Shown here one piece after another: positions 1-10,246 of a stretch of DNA of 64,000 nucleotides. The position numbers were made by a program, and so were the translations under genes. The notes below the pieces were generated by a model. That model had not been told where the DNA came from, ran no database searches, and saw only the letters and a list, made by a program, of their open reading frames with translations. How positions within the stretch are numbered: position 1 is the first letter of the stretch; each line of letters starts with the position of its first letter. This DNA is from Actinophytocola algeriensis (lineage in GTDB: Bacteria > Actinomycetota > Actinomycetes > Mycobacteriales > Pseudonocardiaceae). The DNA lies in assembly GCF_014203735.1 (NCBI RefSeq), contig NZ_JACHJQ010000001.1, positions 481,172 through 545,171 of the forward strand, written 5' to 3'.

Positions 1-114
1 GAGTGGCTGGCCGAGTTGGTCGAACAGGAGCGCGCGGCGGGCCGGACGGTCGTGCTGGCGACGCACCACCCCGCGCTGCTGGAGGTGGCGGACCACGTGG
101 TGCGCCTCGGATGA
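1..114 (+). CDS. ABC transporter ATP-binding protein, C-terminal end (partial)
   Basis: The gene enters from the left edge; only 37 codons and the TGA stop are present. The residues VVLATHHPALLEVADHVV look like the H-loop region and last strand of an ABC ATPase nucleotide-binding domain (switch histidine in THHP). The stop overlaps the ATG of the next gene (ATGA), so the two are probably translationally coupled, as an ATPase and its membrane partner would be. The Walker motifs lie outside the window and the substrate cannot be judged. Confidence 0.75.
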   Translation, partial: EWLAELVEQERAAGRTVVLATHHPALLEVADHVVRLG

Positions 115-1382
115 GGGCATTCGCCCGCCGATGGCTGTCCGGCGACGAACGCACGCTGGGCGCGTTCCTGGTGGTCGGCGTGCTGACGATGGCGTTCTTC
201 CGCCTGGACACGCTGCGCGCCGAGCTGGGGTCCGGCGCCGATCCACTGGCATTGCTGGTGGTAGCCACGGCCGTCACCTGGTGGTCACTGCTGCCCAGAT
301 CCTTCGTGTGGCGCGACCCGGCGGACCTGACGTGGCGTGACAATGCCGACACCCACCGAGCCCACACCGACCGAGCGGCGATCGTGTCGCAGCGGTTGAC
401 AGGCCACTGGCTGGGCCGCGTGCTGGTGCTGGGTTACCTGCTGGCGGTGCTGGCAGCCGTAGTGGCGGCACCCTTGCTGTGGGTACTGGCCGGTTCATCC
501 GTGCTGGTGGGTGCCGCGTTCCTGGCGCTGTCGGTGGTGCGGACGGCCCCGGCGCGGCTGGAATGGGTGGTGCCGCTGGTGCTGGCGGGCGCGGCCGTGG
601 CGCTGGAGCCGGGCCCTTCGCTCCTGTTCGTGACGGCAGCGGCACTGCTCGTGGCCGGCACCTTCCTGTTCCGCCCCGGCACACCGCCGATAGCCGACGC
701 GAGCAGGCAGACGCTGGTCGACGGGTGGCGGGACCGGGTGCTGCGGGTGAGCGGCGTCCAGTTCATGGACCTGGCGCTGATGCTGCCCGCCGCCCGCCCG
801 GCCGGCGGGCTCCGGCTGACGAGCGGCCTCCGCCTGGCGTGGCTGGGCGTGCTGGGCCGGACACGACACGTCCCGACCGCGGTCCTGCTGGCGGTGACCG
901 CGGTGGCGGTGCACAGAACGTTCCCTGCGCTGCCGGGCCTGCCGGTGTTCGCCGTGTTCGGCTACGCGTCACTGGTGCCGCTGGTCGCGGGCCTGGGGGA
1001 GCTGTGGCGCTCCCCGGGCCGGCGCCGGTGGGCAGGACTGGGCGACGTGGCACTGCGGTGGCACCACCTGCTGGTGGCAACGGCCCTGGCAGCGGTGTGG
1101 GCCGTCCCGGTGTGGCTGGCGGGCGGCTGGACCGCGGAGGTGCTGTTCACCGTCCCGGTACTGGCCGCGGCCACGATCCGCACCATGACCCGCCGCCCCC
1201 CGACGTACGACAACCTGATCCCGGTCGACACCCCGATCGGCGCGCTGCCCCTGCGGCTGATCGCCCAGACACTCCGCGGCCCCGACCTGGGCGCGGTGGC
1301 GCTGGTCCTCATGGTGGGCACACCGTGGTGGGCAACGTCGCTGGTGGCAGCCGCGGCGATGGCCATGGCCGTCCTGCGCTGA
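111..1382 (+). CDS. polytopic membrane protein, probable ABC transporter permease-like partner (DUF6297-like)
   Basis: This is a 423-residue protein rich in Leu, Ala and Val with about ten hydrophobic stretches, for example around residues 20-40, 105-150, 150-200 and 330-420. The frame is open further upstream, but the ATG at 111 overlaps the TGA of the preceding ATPase and is the natural start. The organisation matches the actinobacterial pairs of an ABC ATPase and a DUF6297-type membrane protein; that family name is from memory. It probably forms the membrane part of an export system. Substrate unknown. No catalytic motif is visible. Confidence 0.65.
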   Translation: MRAFARRWLSGDERTLGAFLVVGVLTMAFFRLDTLRAELGSGADPLALLVVATAVTWWSLLPRSFVWRDPADLTWRDNADTHRAHTDRAAIVSQRLTGHWLGRVLVLGYLLAVLAAVVAAPLLWVLAGSSVLVGAAFLALSVVRTAPARLEWVVPLVLAGAAVALEPGPSLLFVTAAALLVAGTFLFRPGTPPIADASRQTLVDGWRDRVLRVSGVQFMDLALMLPAARPAGGLRLTSGLRLAWLGVLGRTRHVPTAVLLAVTAVAVHRTFPALPGLPVFAVFGYASLVPLVAGLGELWRSPGRRRWAGLGDVALRWHHLLVATALAAVWAVPVWLAGGWTAEVLFTVPVLAAATIRTMTRRPPTYDNLIPVDTPIGALPLRLIAQTLRGPDLGAVALVLMVGTPWWATSLVAAAAMAMAVLR

Positions 1383-1448
1383 CCGGGTGATGCCCTGAAG
1401 ACGCTTTCGGGGCGTTGGGCCTGGTTGGGGTGTTCGCCGGTGGCTTGT

Positions 1449-1492
1449 GCCCTCCGGGGGCTCCTCGCCGGAGGGGCAGGTCTCTGGGATGG
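1449..1492 (+). repeat. dispersed GC-rich hairpin module, copy A
   Basis: A stem-loop with arms CCCTCCGG and CCGGAGGGG is followed by GCAGGTCTCTGGGAT. Nearly the same sequence recurs at 14958-15001 and 50526-50567. It lies 66 bp after the stop of the membrane-protein gene. It could terminate transcription, but there is no T-run after the stem, and its recurrence with a shared downstream tail suggests a dispersed repeat family. Confidence 0.7.
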
Positions 1493-1534
1493 CCTCTCGG
1501 TTTTGCAGTTCTTCTTGCGTTGGGTGCGGGTCTG

Positions 1535-1671
1535 CCTGCCATCCCGTCGACCTCCCTACGGGCTATCACACCGGCTCAAGGGGGCGGTTCCAGCGTTTGG
1601 CGCCGGTTTGGGTTGTTGGTGCCCCCTTGAGCCGGTGTGATCGGGCTTCGCCAGGTCGACGGGATGGCAGG
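1535..1671 (+). repeat. long imperfect inverted repeat (arms about 51 bp, loop 35 bp)
   Basis: Positions 1566-1585 and 1621-1640 are perfect 20-bp reverse complements (TCACACCGGCTC... and its complement). The pairing resumes between 1535-1553 and 1653-1671 (core CCATCCCGTCGACCT), with a mismatched patch between the two paired blocks. The structure lies in the extra segment that copy A of the hairpin module has and copy B (14958) lacks. It could be a MITE-like insertion or a strong RNA hairpin. No coding sequence is associated with it. Confidence 0.8.
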
Positions 1672-1741
1672 GAGCCCCTTTGCGCGGGCTTCCGCCCGTG
1701 CTCGGTTGGCCTTCGTGCCCTGAAAGGCACTTTCAGGACGT

Positions 1742-1890
1742 GGCCCGATGGCATGAAGGGCCCCTTCATCACACCGGGCGCAACGAAGGGGTCCTTCATC
1801 ACGGTGAGCGCAACGAAGGGGTCCTTCATCACACCGGGCGTGACGAAGGGGCCCTTAATCGCACCGGGCGCAACGAAGGGGTCCTTCATC
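1742..1890 (+). repeat. 30-bp tandem palindromic repeat array 1 (about 5 units)
   Basis: Five units of exactly 30 bp each contain the palindrome GAAGGGGNCCTTCATC followed by a spacer like ACACCGGGCGCAAC. It is introduced by TGAAAGGCACTTTCA, itself a palindrome, near 1720-1734. A longer array of the same family is at 15091-15292, with the same leading sequence. Every reading frame through it is open because the unit length is a multiple of three, but I see no gene. Confidence 0.9.
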
Positions 1891-2123
1891 CCACCGGGCG
1901 CTACCGGCGGCCGACCCGCCGTGCGCCTCCGGGGACGTGCACGGCGCACCGGGAAAGGTGGTGACCGTCACCGCGGCTTGCGTACTGATCGACATGGCGG
2001 GATGGTGTCAGCGCGAACGCCGCCCACGCTCGGCATTTACCCACGCCAGCCCAACCGCGCCGGGCAGATACGCGCGGGCTACGATCGCCCGTGAATCACG
2101 GTAAGGCGTGGTTGCAGACTCGC

Positions 2124-2129
2124 AGGAGG
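2124..2129 (+). promoter_or_regulatory. ribosome binding site deciding the ctaD start
   Basis: AGGAGG stands six bases before the GTG at 2136. The frame is open from a GTG at 2091, but only 2136 has this signal, and the protein then begins MTAVAPKP, as in actinobacterial CtaD proteins. Confidence 0.8.
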
Positions 2130-2135
2130 CATGGA

Positions 2136-3923
2136 GTGACGGCAGTAGCCCCGAAGCCGATCGCAACGCGGCCGTACCCGGCGCGTCCGGCAGCCAAGGG
2201 TTCTTACCTGCTGCAGCTGTTCCGGGAGACCGATCCGAAGAAGATCGGCGTGATGTACCTGGTCACGGCGTTCGCGTTCTTCATGATCGGCGGCGCGATG
2301 GCCATGCTCATCCGCTCCGAGCTGGCGTTCCCCGGGCAGCAGTTCCTCTCGCAGGAGCAGTACAACCAGCTGTTCACCATGCACGGCACGATCATGCTGC
2401 TGCTGTACGCGACGCCGATCCTCTTCGGCTTCGCGAACTTCGTGCTGCCGATCCAGATCGGCGCGCCAGACGTCGCGTTCCCGCGCCTGAACGCCTTCTC
2501 GTACTGGCTGTTCCTGTTCGGCGGCATCATCGTGATCTCCGGCTTCCTGACGCCGGGTGGCGCCGCCGACTTCGGCTGGTTCGCCTACACCCCGCTGTCG
2601 GACAAGATCCACTCGCCCGGTGTGGGCGGTGACCTGTGGATCGTCGGACTGATCCTGTCCGGTCTCGGCACCATCCTCGGTGGCGTGAACATGCTGACCA
2701 CCGTGGTCTGCCTGCGTGCGCCGGGCATGACGATGTTCCGGATGCCGATCTTCGTGTGGAACATCTTCATCACGTCGATCCTGATCCTGATCGCGTTCCC
2801 GATCCTGACCGCGGCGCTGTTCGGCCTGCTGGCGGACCGCCAGCTCGGTGCGCACGTGTTCGACCCGGCCAACGGCGGCGTGATCCTCTGGCAGCACCTC
2901 TTCTGGTTCTTCGGCCACCCAGAGGTGTACATCGTGGCGCTGCCGTTCTTCGGCATCGTCTCCGAGATCTTCCCGGTGTTCAGCCGCAAGCCGCTGTTCG
3001 GCTATCGCGGCCTGGTCTACGCGACCCTGGGCATCGCGGCCCTGTCCGTGGCGGTGTGGGCGCACCACATGTACGCCACCGGCGCCGTGCTGCTGCCGTT
3101 CTTCGCGTTCATGACGTTCCTCATCGCGGTCCCGACCGGGGTGAAGTTCTTCAACTGGATCGGCACCATGTGGAAGGGACAGCTGACCTTCGAGACACCG
3201 ATGCTGTTCAGCGTCGGCTTCCTGGTCACGTTCCTCTTCGGTGGTCTCACCGGCATCCTGCTGGCCGCGCCCGCCATCGACTTCCACGTGTCCGACACCT
3301 ACTTCGTGGTCGCACACTTCCACTACGTGCTGTACGGCACGATCGCGTTCGCGACCTTCGCGGGCATCTACTTCTGGTTCCCGAAGATCACCGGCCGCTA
3401 CCTCGACGAGGGCCTCGGCAAGCTGCACTTCTGGACCACGTTCCTCGGCTTCCACGGCACGTTCCTCGTGCAGCACTGGCTGGGCAACGAGGGCATGCCG
3501 CGCCGGTACGCCGACTACCTGGCCAGCGACGGCTTCACCACGCTGAACACGATCTCCACGATCGGCGCGTACATCCTCGGTGCCTCGACGCTGCCGTTCA
3601 TCTGGAACGTGTTCAAGAGCTACCGGTACGGCGAGATGACCACGGCCGACGACCCGTGGGGCTACGGCAACTCGCTCGAGTGGGCCACGACCACCCCGCC
3701 GCCGAGGCACAACTTCAAGGAGCTGCCGCGGATCCGGTCCGAGCGGCCCGCGTTCGACCTGCACTACCCGCACGCCATCGAGGACGCCCACCGCGACAAG
3801 TACGTGGGTGCCTTCAGCGGCAAGCACAAGGCCGCGTTGCCGGACGCCCCGTCGGAGAAGCTCTCCCACGCGATGGAGGACGAGCCGTCCGACAAGCCTG
3901 ACAAGCCCGTCGACAGCGACTGA
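2136..3923 (+). CDS. ctaD: cytochrome c oxidase subunit I (aa3-type)
   Basis: The 595-residue subunit I is the catalytic core of the terminal oxidase and sits in the cytoplasmic membrane. It has about twelve membrane helices. Visible ligand motifs include [10 protein letters not shown] (low-spin haem histidine), WFFGHPEVY (CuB histidine cross-linked to Tyr), AHHMYATG (paired CuB histidines) and HFHYVLYG (haem a and a3 histidines). The hydrophilic C-terminal tail after residue 520 is typical of actinobacteria. It is followed seven bases later by serB, an order also found in mycobacteria. The other oxidase subunits are not in the window. Confidence 0.97.
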   Translation: MTAVAPKPIATRPYPARPAAKGSYLLQLFRETDPKKIGVMYLVTAFAFFMIGGAMAMLIRSELAFPGQQFLSQEQYNQLFTMHGTIMLLLYATPILFGFANFVLPIQIGAPDVAFPRLNAFSYWLFLFGGIIVISGFLTPGGAADFGWFAYTPLSDKIHSPGVGGDLWIVGLILSGLGTILGGVNMLTTVVCLRAPGMTMFRMPIFVWNIFITSILILIAFPILTAALFGLLADRQLGAHVFDPANGGVILWQHLFWFFGHPEVYIVALPFFGIVSEIFPVFSRKPLFGYRGLVYATLGIAALSVAVWAHHMYATGAVLLPFFAFMTFLIAVPTGVKFFNWIGTMWKGQLTFETPMLFSVGFLVTFLFGGLTGILLAAPAIDFHVSDTYFVVAHFHYVLYGTIAFATFAGIYFWFPKITGRYLDEGLGKLHFWTTFLGFHGTFLVQHWLGNEGMPRRYADYLASDGFTTLNTISTIGAYILGASTLPFIWNVFKSYRYGEMTTADDPWGYGNSLEWATTTPPPRHNFKELPRIRSERPAFDLHYPHAIEDAHRDKYVGAFSGKHKAALPDAPSEKLSHAMEDEPSDKPDKPVDSD

Positions 3924-5920
<1,997 letters not shown>

Positions 5921-5938
5921 CGAACGAACCGCCCGTCG

Positions 5939-6037
5939 TCAGTGGACGCCGCCGAGGTGGCCGCCGTCGACGCGGATGGTGGCGCCGCTGACGCAGTCGG
6001 CGAGTGGGCAGGCAAGGCAGGCCACCGCGGCCTGCCC
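5939..6037 (-). pseudogene. remnant of a short-chain dehydrogenase/reductase C-terminus
   Basis: On the minus strand the last 32 codons read AAVACLACPLADCVSGATIR and then VDGGHLGGVH before a stop. This matches the end of classical SDR enzymes (FLASPLADYVTGATxxVDGGxxGGVH pattern). No Rossmann nucleotide-binding motif or YxxxK active site is found upstream; the divergently oriented HEAT-like gene begins at 6069. The scrap is convergent with the PTH2 gene and is probably a deletion remnant. Confidence 0.6.
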
Positions 6038-6068
6038 TGAAGCTGTTGTATGCCGCCATAATTCAGAG

Positions 6069-7220
6069 GTGCGTGTCGACATCGCCCAGATCACCCCGTC
6101 CACGCCCCCGACGGCCATCGCCCACCACTCCGACGACGTTCTGGTGTCGGTGGTGCTCGACCGGCGGCAGGAGTGGTGGCGGCGCAGGATCTGCGCACTA
6201 GCCCTGTCCGGCCGGGTCCCGGCGGGGTACGTGCCCGCCCTGCTCGACGTCGTGCGTGACAGTCGGGTCACCACCGAGATCCGGGTCGCGCTGCTGGAGA
6301 TCCTCCCGCTGTCGGACGAGTTGCTGACCTGGTTGCGCACCGCCGCCGACGACGCGCTCGCCCTCGCCATCATCCGCACGCGGGCTCGCTTCGGCGACAC
6401 CACCGTGGTCCCGGACCTGGTGCGGCTGATGGAAAGCGAGTGGCATCACCGCCGCATGGTCGCCGAGCAGGGCATCGACATGCTGGGAGAGCGGGCGGTG
6501 CTCGACGCGCTGGGTTTCGACTCGGCCCTGTCCCTCATGCTGTTCGGCGACACCCCCGCCACCCGGGTGCTCGGCGTGCGCTGGGCCGACCCCGACATCA
6601 CGCAGGCCCTCGCCGACGAGGAGCGGATGGTGGCCCGCGAGGCCTACGACCGGCTGGCGGACGTGTCCGACAACCACGGTGAACTGTTCCGCATGGTCGT
6701 CGACCGCGCGCCAGGTCACCTCTGGGCGCTGGCGGTCCTCGCGGCGCGCGGCGAACCGATCGACGACCAGTGGGCGGCTCTCGGCAGGCCGAGGGTGGAC
6801 GTGCCAGGCCTGCCGGCGGACGTACGCGCGGCGATCGTCCGCCAGTACGTCCCCGGCACCCGCGAGACCGATCCGCGGTGGATGTTGGAAGCGGCGTGCC
6901 TCCCGGCCCCGGAGCCGGAGGACGTGCTGACGGAGGCACTGGCCGCGCTGGCCCCCTTCACACCGGCGACTCCCGTGACGGCGGGCGACCACCACCAGCA
7001 GGGCGAGGGCACCTACCACGTGGTCGACACCGCCGCGGGCCGTGTCATGGTGAGCACGCTGGGCCGGTTCTACTGGGCCGACAACATCCCGGACCTGCCG
7101 GGTTTCCGCCGCATCGACGACACCCTGGGCGCGATCGTGGTCACCGGGCTGCCCGTGTACTTCTTCGGTCACCGCGAGCCGCTGACCGTCCACGACCTGG
7201 TGTTCTACTGGCAGGACTGA
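6069..7220 (+). CDS. HEAT-repeat-like protein of unknown function
   Basis: The 383-residue soluble protein has an alpha-helical N-terminal part with repeating leucine-rich helix pairs (for example around residues 35-150), suggesting HEAT/ARM-like repeats. The C-terminal part (GRFYWADNIPDLPGFRRID) is beta-rich. GTG at 6069 is chosen because the open frame before it overlaps the SDR remnant. No catalytic residues are recognised and its neighbours give no functional hint. Confidence 0.5.
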   Translation: MRVDIAQITPSTPPTAIAHHSDDVLVSVVLDRRQEWWRRRICALALSGRVPAGYVPALLDVVRDSRVTTEIRVALLEILPLSDELLTWLRTAADDALALAIIRTRARFGDTTVVPDLVRLMESEWHHRRMVAEQGIDMLGERAVLDALGFDSALSLMLFGDTPATRVLGVRWADPDITQALADEERMVAREAYDRLADVSDNHGELFRMVVDRAPGHLWALAVLAARGEPIDDQWAALGRPRVDVPGLPADVRAAIVRQYVPGTRETDPRWMLEAACLPAPEPEDVLTEALAALAPFTPATPVTAGDHHQQGEGTYHVVDTAAGRVMVSTLGRFYWADNIPDLPGFRRIDDTLGAIVVTGLPVYFFGHREPLTVHDLVFYWQD

Positions 7221-7237
7221 CCTGTTCGCAGCAGGCC

Positions 7238-7678
7238 CTACCGCACGGCTTGCTTCACCAGATCCGCGATGCGGGCCTCGACCTCGGGCGTGATCTCGGT
7301 CAGGGCGAAGCTCGTCGCCCACATCTCGCCGTCGTCCAGTTTCGCTTCCTCCTCGAAGCCGAACGTGGCGTAGCGGGTCTTGAACTTCGCCGCGGGCTGG
7401 AAGAAGCAGACGTTCTTGCCGTCCAGCTGGTACGCGGGCATGCCGTACCAGAGCTTCGGCGCCAGCACCGGGGCCGTGGTCGTGACGATCTCGTGGACGC
7501 GTTCGGCCATGGCACGGTCGGCGCCGGTCATCTCGGCGATCTTCGCGAGCAGGTCCCGCTCCGCCGCGGCCGCCTTGTCCGCCTTCGAGCCGCGGCGCGA
7601 CTCCTTCTTCATCTGCTGGGCGTGCTCTTTCATCGCGGCCCGCTCTTCGGCCGAGAAGCCCTCGTACGTGTTGGTCAT
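7238..7678 (-). CDS. DUF1801 / YdhG-like domain protein
   Basis: The 146-residue protein has a lysine- and glutamate-rich helical N-terminus, then VLAPKLWYGMPAYQLDGKNVCFF, the signature of the DUF1801 fold, where the tryptophan and GMPAY are conserved. The ATG at 7678 is preferred to an upstream TTG/GTG because the protein then begins MTNTYEGFS. It lies 32 bp downstream of the VOC gene in the same direction, so the two are probably co-transcribed. Role unknown. Confidence 0.75.
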   Translation of the reverse strand: MTNTYEGFSAEERAAMKEHAQQMKKESRRGSKADKAAAAERDLLAKIAEMTGADRAMAERVHEIVTTTAPVLAPKLWYGMPAYQLDGKNVCFFQPAAKFKTRYATFGFEEEAKLDDGEMWATSFALTEITPEVEARIADLVKQAVR

Positions 7679-7710
7679 GGCGATCACCTTTCCGGGGTGG
7701 TTGAGGCACA

Positions 7711-8337
7711 TCAGGATTCCGCCGAGACCGAGCTGGTCTCCCAGGCGAAGCCGTCGGGGTCGGTGAGCTGCTCGGGTGCGCCGCCGAGCGCGATGCGGTG
7801 CGATCCGCTGCCGTCGGGGGCGACACCGGCGTCCTTGGCGAGCGCGCGGCGCCGGTACAGCCCCAGCTTGACCGCACCCGGCGCACTGTCGAACTCGATG
7901 TACATGTTGCGGAAGCTCTTCGCCACGGTGAGGCCGTGGTCGAGGTAGAACTGCTTGCTCGCGGCCACGTCGGCGGCGCCCAGCAGCAGCACGATGTCGT
8001 CGTATCTCGGCGCGGCCGGGCCAGTGTTCTTCTTGTTCGGGGTCGCGACCTTCCAGATCGTCCCGTCGGGGGCCTGGAACACGCCGCCGTAGCCCCAGAA
8101 GGACTTCTTGGCCGGCTTGAGCACGGTCGCCCCGGCGTCGACGGCGGCCTCGAACAGGGCGTCACCGTCGGCGGGCTGCGCCACGATGAGCGACAGGCTG
8201 AAGCCGCGGAAGCCGTCGGTCGGTTCCTGCGAGGCCCGCACGCGCACCCGGTGGTCGGACCCGAGGACGGCGGCGTAGAAGGTTTCTGCGGCCGCGATGT
8301 CGGCCACTTCGAGGGTGATGGTGTCGATCGATGTCAT
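7711..8337 (-). CDS. two-module VOC (glyoxalase/bleomycin-resistance) family protein
   Basis: The 208-residue protein has two vicinal-oxygen-chelate half-modules: residues 1-105 (begins ITLEVADIAAAETFYAAVLG) and 110-205 (DIVLLLGAADVAASKQFYLDHG). Such proteins bind metal in dioxygenases, lyases or antibiotic-binding proteins; the substrate cannot be predicted. It is the first gene of a short operon with the DUF1801 gene. The 58-bp gap to the lipoprotein gene upstream could hold a promoter. Confidence 0.8.
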   Translation of the reverse strand: MTSIDTITLEVADIAAAETFYAAVLGSDHRVRVRASQEPTDGFRGFSLSLIVAQPADGDALFEAAVDAGATVLKPAKKSFWGYGGVFQAPDGTIWKVATPNKKNTGPAAPRYDDIVLLLGAADVAASKQFYLDHGLTVAKSFRNMYIEFDSAPGAVKLGLYRRRALAKDAGVAPDGSGSHRIALGGAPEQLTDPDGFAWETSSVSAES

Positions 8338-8395
8338 GCCCAGAACGCTATGGCGGTGCGGTGACCTGCGCTTCTCGATTCCTGACCGGTATTCC

Positions 8396-8833
8396 TCAGC
8401 AGGTGTCGGGCCCGTTGACGCGGATCGCGACCAGCGAGTCGAGCAGGCGCGTGGGCAGCCGGTTGATCAGGTAGTGCGGCGGCAGCCGTTCCAGCCACGC
8501 GAGGAAGTGCCCGGACACGGCGTAGAGGTGCAACGTGAAGTGCCGGACGTCGGTCTTCTCGCCGAGCACCACGTCCTCGGCGACCCAGCCCGCGTCGTCG
8601 AAGCGCAGCTCCGCCGCGAAGTACATGGTGGTCGCGTCGGGCGGCTGGACGAACAGGGCCGCGTGCCCCTCAGCGGGACGCGGGCCGGTACCGACGTAGT
8701 CGGCACAGTGCGGGACGGTGCTGACGGGGTCGAAGGAGACCTGGGTGGAGCGGGCCACCGGGGTGGGGTGGCCGGGGACCGAGCAGGCGGCCAGCAGCAC
8801 GACCGCGAGCAGGAGAGTTCTGGTCAGGACCAC
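8396..8833 (-). CDS. small putative lipoprotein
   Basis: The 145-residue protein begins MVLTRTLLLAVVLLAACSV, a type II signal peptide with lipobox LAAC, so it should be lipid-anchored at the outer face of the membrane. The mature part has no family I recognise. Its ATG lies inside the last codons of the DUF397 gene, so it is probably translated from the same transcript as the HTH and DUF397 genes. Confidence 0.7.
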   Translation of the reverse strand: MVLTRTLLLAVVLLAACSVPGHPTPVARSTQVSFDPVSTVPHCADYVGTGPRPAEGHAALFVQPPDATTMYFAAELRFDDAGWVAEDVVLGEKTDVRHFTLHLYAVSGHFLAWLERLPPHYLINRLPTRLLDSLVAIRVNGPDTC

Positions 8834-8994
8834 TCAAGCAGGGCACGCCACGCGGCGGCGGGGACGACGAGCGTGGGCCCGTCGGTGTTTTTGGAGTCCC
8901 GCACGGCGGTCGCCTCATCGAGGAGCGCGACCTCGACGCAGCTGTCGTTGCCGCCGCCTTCGCCGCCGCTGAAGCTGCTCTTACGCCACTTCAC
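8824..8994 (-). CDS. DUF397 protein
   Basis: The 56-residue protein begins VKWRKSSFSGGEGG and contains SCVEVAL, RDSK and the final WRALLEW, the full DUF397 pattern. These tiny proteins are encoded directly after XRE/DUF5753 regulators in many actinomycetes and act with them in developmental control (as with BldB/AbaA-type partners in Streptomyces). The HTH gene ends 15 bp upstream, and the lipoprotein gene overlaps its 3' end. Confidence 0.9.
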   Translation of the reverse strand: MKWRKSSFSGGEGGGNDSCVEVALLDEATAVRDSKNTDGPTLVVPAAAWRALLEWS

Positions 8995-9009
8995 AGTGTT
9001 CGCCTCTTC

Positions 9010-9855
9010 TCAGCTCGACCACAGTTCGTCGGCAACCCGATCGATCAGCGCGACCGACTCGTCGGGGTCCAACGCCATCGCCCGGAGGCGGGCAAACCGT
9101 AGTCTAGCTGGCTCGACGAACTCGGATTTGTCCTGACGTTCGTCGCCGAGGGCATGCATCGCATGGCACATACTGGGATGGCCGGGCTGTGGGAAGTCGA
9201 GGACGTTGAAACCGCCATAGGCCGCTTCGGACGAGAAGGCCGACGCGGGAAGCACGCGCAGGGTCACCGTCGGCAGTTCGTTGATCAGCGCGAGGTGGCC
9301 GAGTTGGGCTCGCATGACGGCCGGGCGGCCCACGGGGTTGCGCAGGGCGAACTCGTGCACGACCGCTTCCAGGACGAGCGGGTGTTCCTCGTCGGTGAGC
9401 CGTTCCTGGCGCGTCAGGCGGACTTCGAGCTGGTTGGCGATCCAGTCCTCGGTCCGCTGCCTGCTGCCCGAGGTGAAGACGGCCCGGGCGTATTCGGCTG
9501 TCTGCAGGAGGCCCGGCACCAGGGTGACTTCGTAGACGCTGATCCGGGTCGCGGCGGTCTCGAGCGCGATGAAGTCCTTGTCCGAGATGCCGTACTGCTT
9601 CCACCAGCCCGGGGCTCTGGCCTGGCGGATCATGTCGAGGACGTCGTCCATGCGCTGGTCGTAGACGTCCATCATCGACTTGAGCAGGTGGACGTTCACC
9701 CTGCCGATGCCGTTCTCGAAGCGGCTCAGCGCGCTCCTCGTGATCTCCAGGCGCGCCGCCGCCTCGACGACTGTCAGCCCGGTGTGCTGCCTGGCCAGGC
9801 GGATGCGCCGGCCGACCTCCTGGCGCAGCACGACCGGGCTGATGTGTGTGGCCAC
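9010..9855 (-). CDS. XRE-family regulator with DUF5753 domain
   Basis: The 281-residue protein has an N-terminal helix-turn-helix (LRQEVGRRIRLARQHTGLT through ALSRFENG, residues about 10-55). A DUF5753 domain follows, with the characteristic ALETAATRISVYEVTLVPGLL, the RQERL region and an AMHALGDER-like end. The GTG at 9855 gives the usual length of about 280 residues; the frame is open further upstream. It forms the standard pair with the DUF397 gene just downstream. Confidence 0.9.
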   Translation of the reverse strand: MATHISPVVLRQEVGRRIRLARQHTGLTVVEAAARLEITRSALSRFENGIGRVNVHLLKSMMDVYDQRMDDVLDMIRQARAPGWWKQYGISDKDFIALETAATRISVYEVTLVPGLLQTAEYARAVFTSGSRQRTEDWIANQLEVRLTRQERLTDEEHPLVLEAVVHEFALRNPVGRPAVMRAQLGHLALINELPTVTLRVLPASAFSSEAAYGGFNVLDFPQPGHPSMCHAMHALGDERQDKSEFVEPARLRFARLRAMALDPDESVALIDRVADELWSS

Positions 9856-9908
9856 AAGACCAGGGTCCACGCGCACGCCCGCGCGTGGGATCTCACCACC
9901 CGATCGAG

Positions 9909-10232
9909 CTACTTCTTCCGTTGCCACACGACGAAAAGGCCGTCCTCGACCGTCGTCATGGCTTCGATGAAGGCGTCGTTGTCGAAGTCCGGCAGTGATT
10001 GCAGACGGCTCATCAGGTCGTCGGCCGACGGGTGGCCCGCCGGGACGGCGCATCCGCCGCCGCCTTCGGCGACCAGCAGGAAGAACACGTCTTCCTTCCA
10101 CGGGCCTTCCGGGGTGGTCCTGATCGCGACCTCCGACAGCTTCGCCCAGGTCACCGACTCCTCGGTGCCGTCGGCGAGTTGCCGGCGGACGCCATCCTCG
10201 TCGACCGTGATGCCGGTGTCAGCAGTGGACAC
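9909..10232 (-). CDS. conserved small protein of unknown function
   Basis: The 107-residue protein starts at a GTG preceded by AAAGGAGAA. It contains VDEDGVRRQLADGTEESVTW, EDVFFLLV and LPDFDNDAFIEAMT, a pattern I associate with a widespread uncharacterised bacterial family. It lies 14 bp downstream of dinG and is probably co-transcribed with it. Confidence 0.6.
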   Translation of the reverse strand: MSTADTGITVDEDGVRRQLADGTEESVTWAKLSEVAIRTTPEGPWKEDVFFLLVAEGGGGCAVPAGHPSADDLMSRLQSLPDFDNDAFIEAMTTVEDGLFVVWQRKK

Positions 10233-10246
10233 GCATTCTCCTTTGA

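Noticed and set aside
1449..1492. classical rho-independent terminator
   Set aside because: The stem is strong but has no following T-run, and the same module also occurs away from gene ends with conserved flanks.
1447..2094. 215-codon open frame across the repeat array
   Set aside because: The array unit is 30 bp, so all frames stay open and give repetitive peptides on both strands. There is no RBS, no codon bias and no family.
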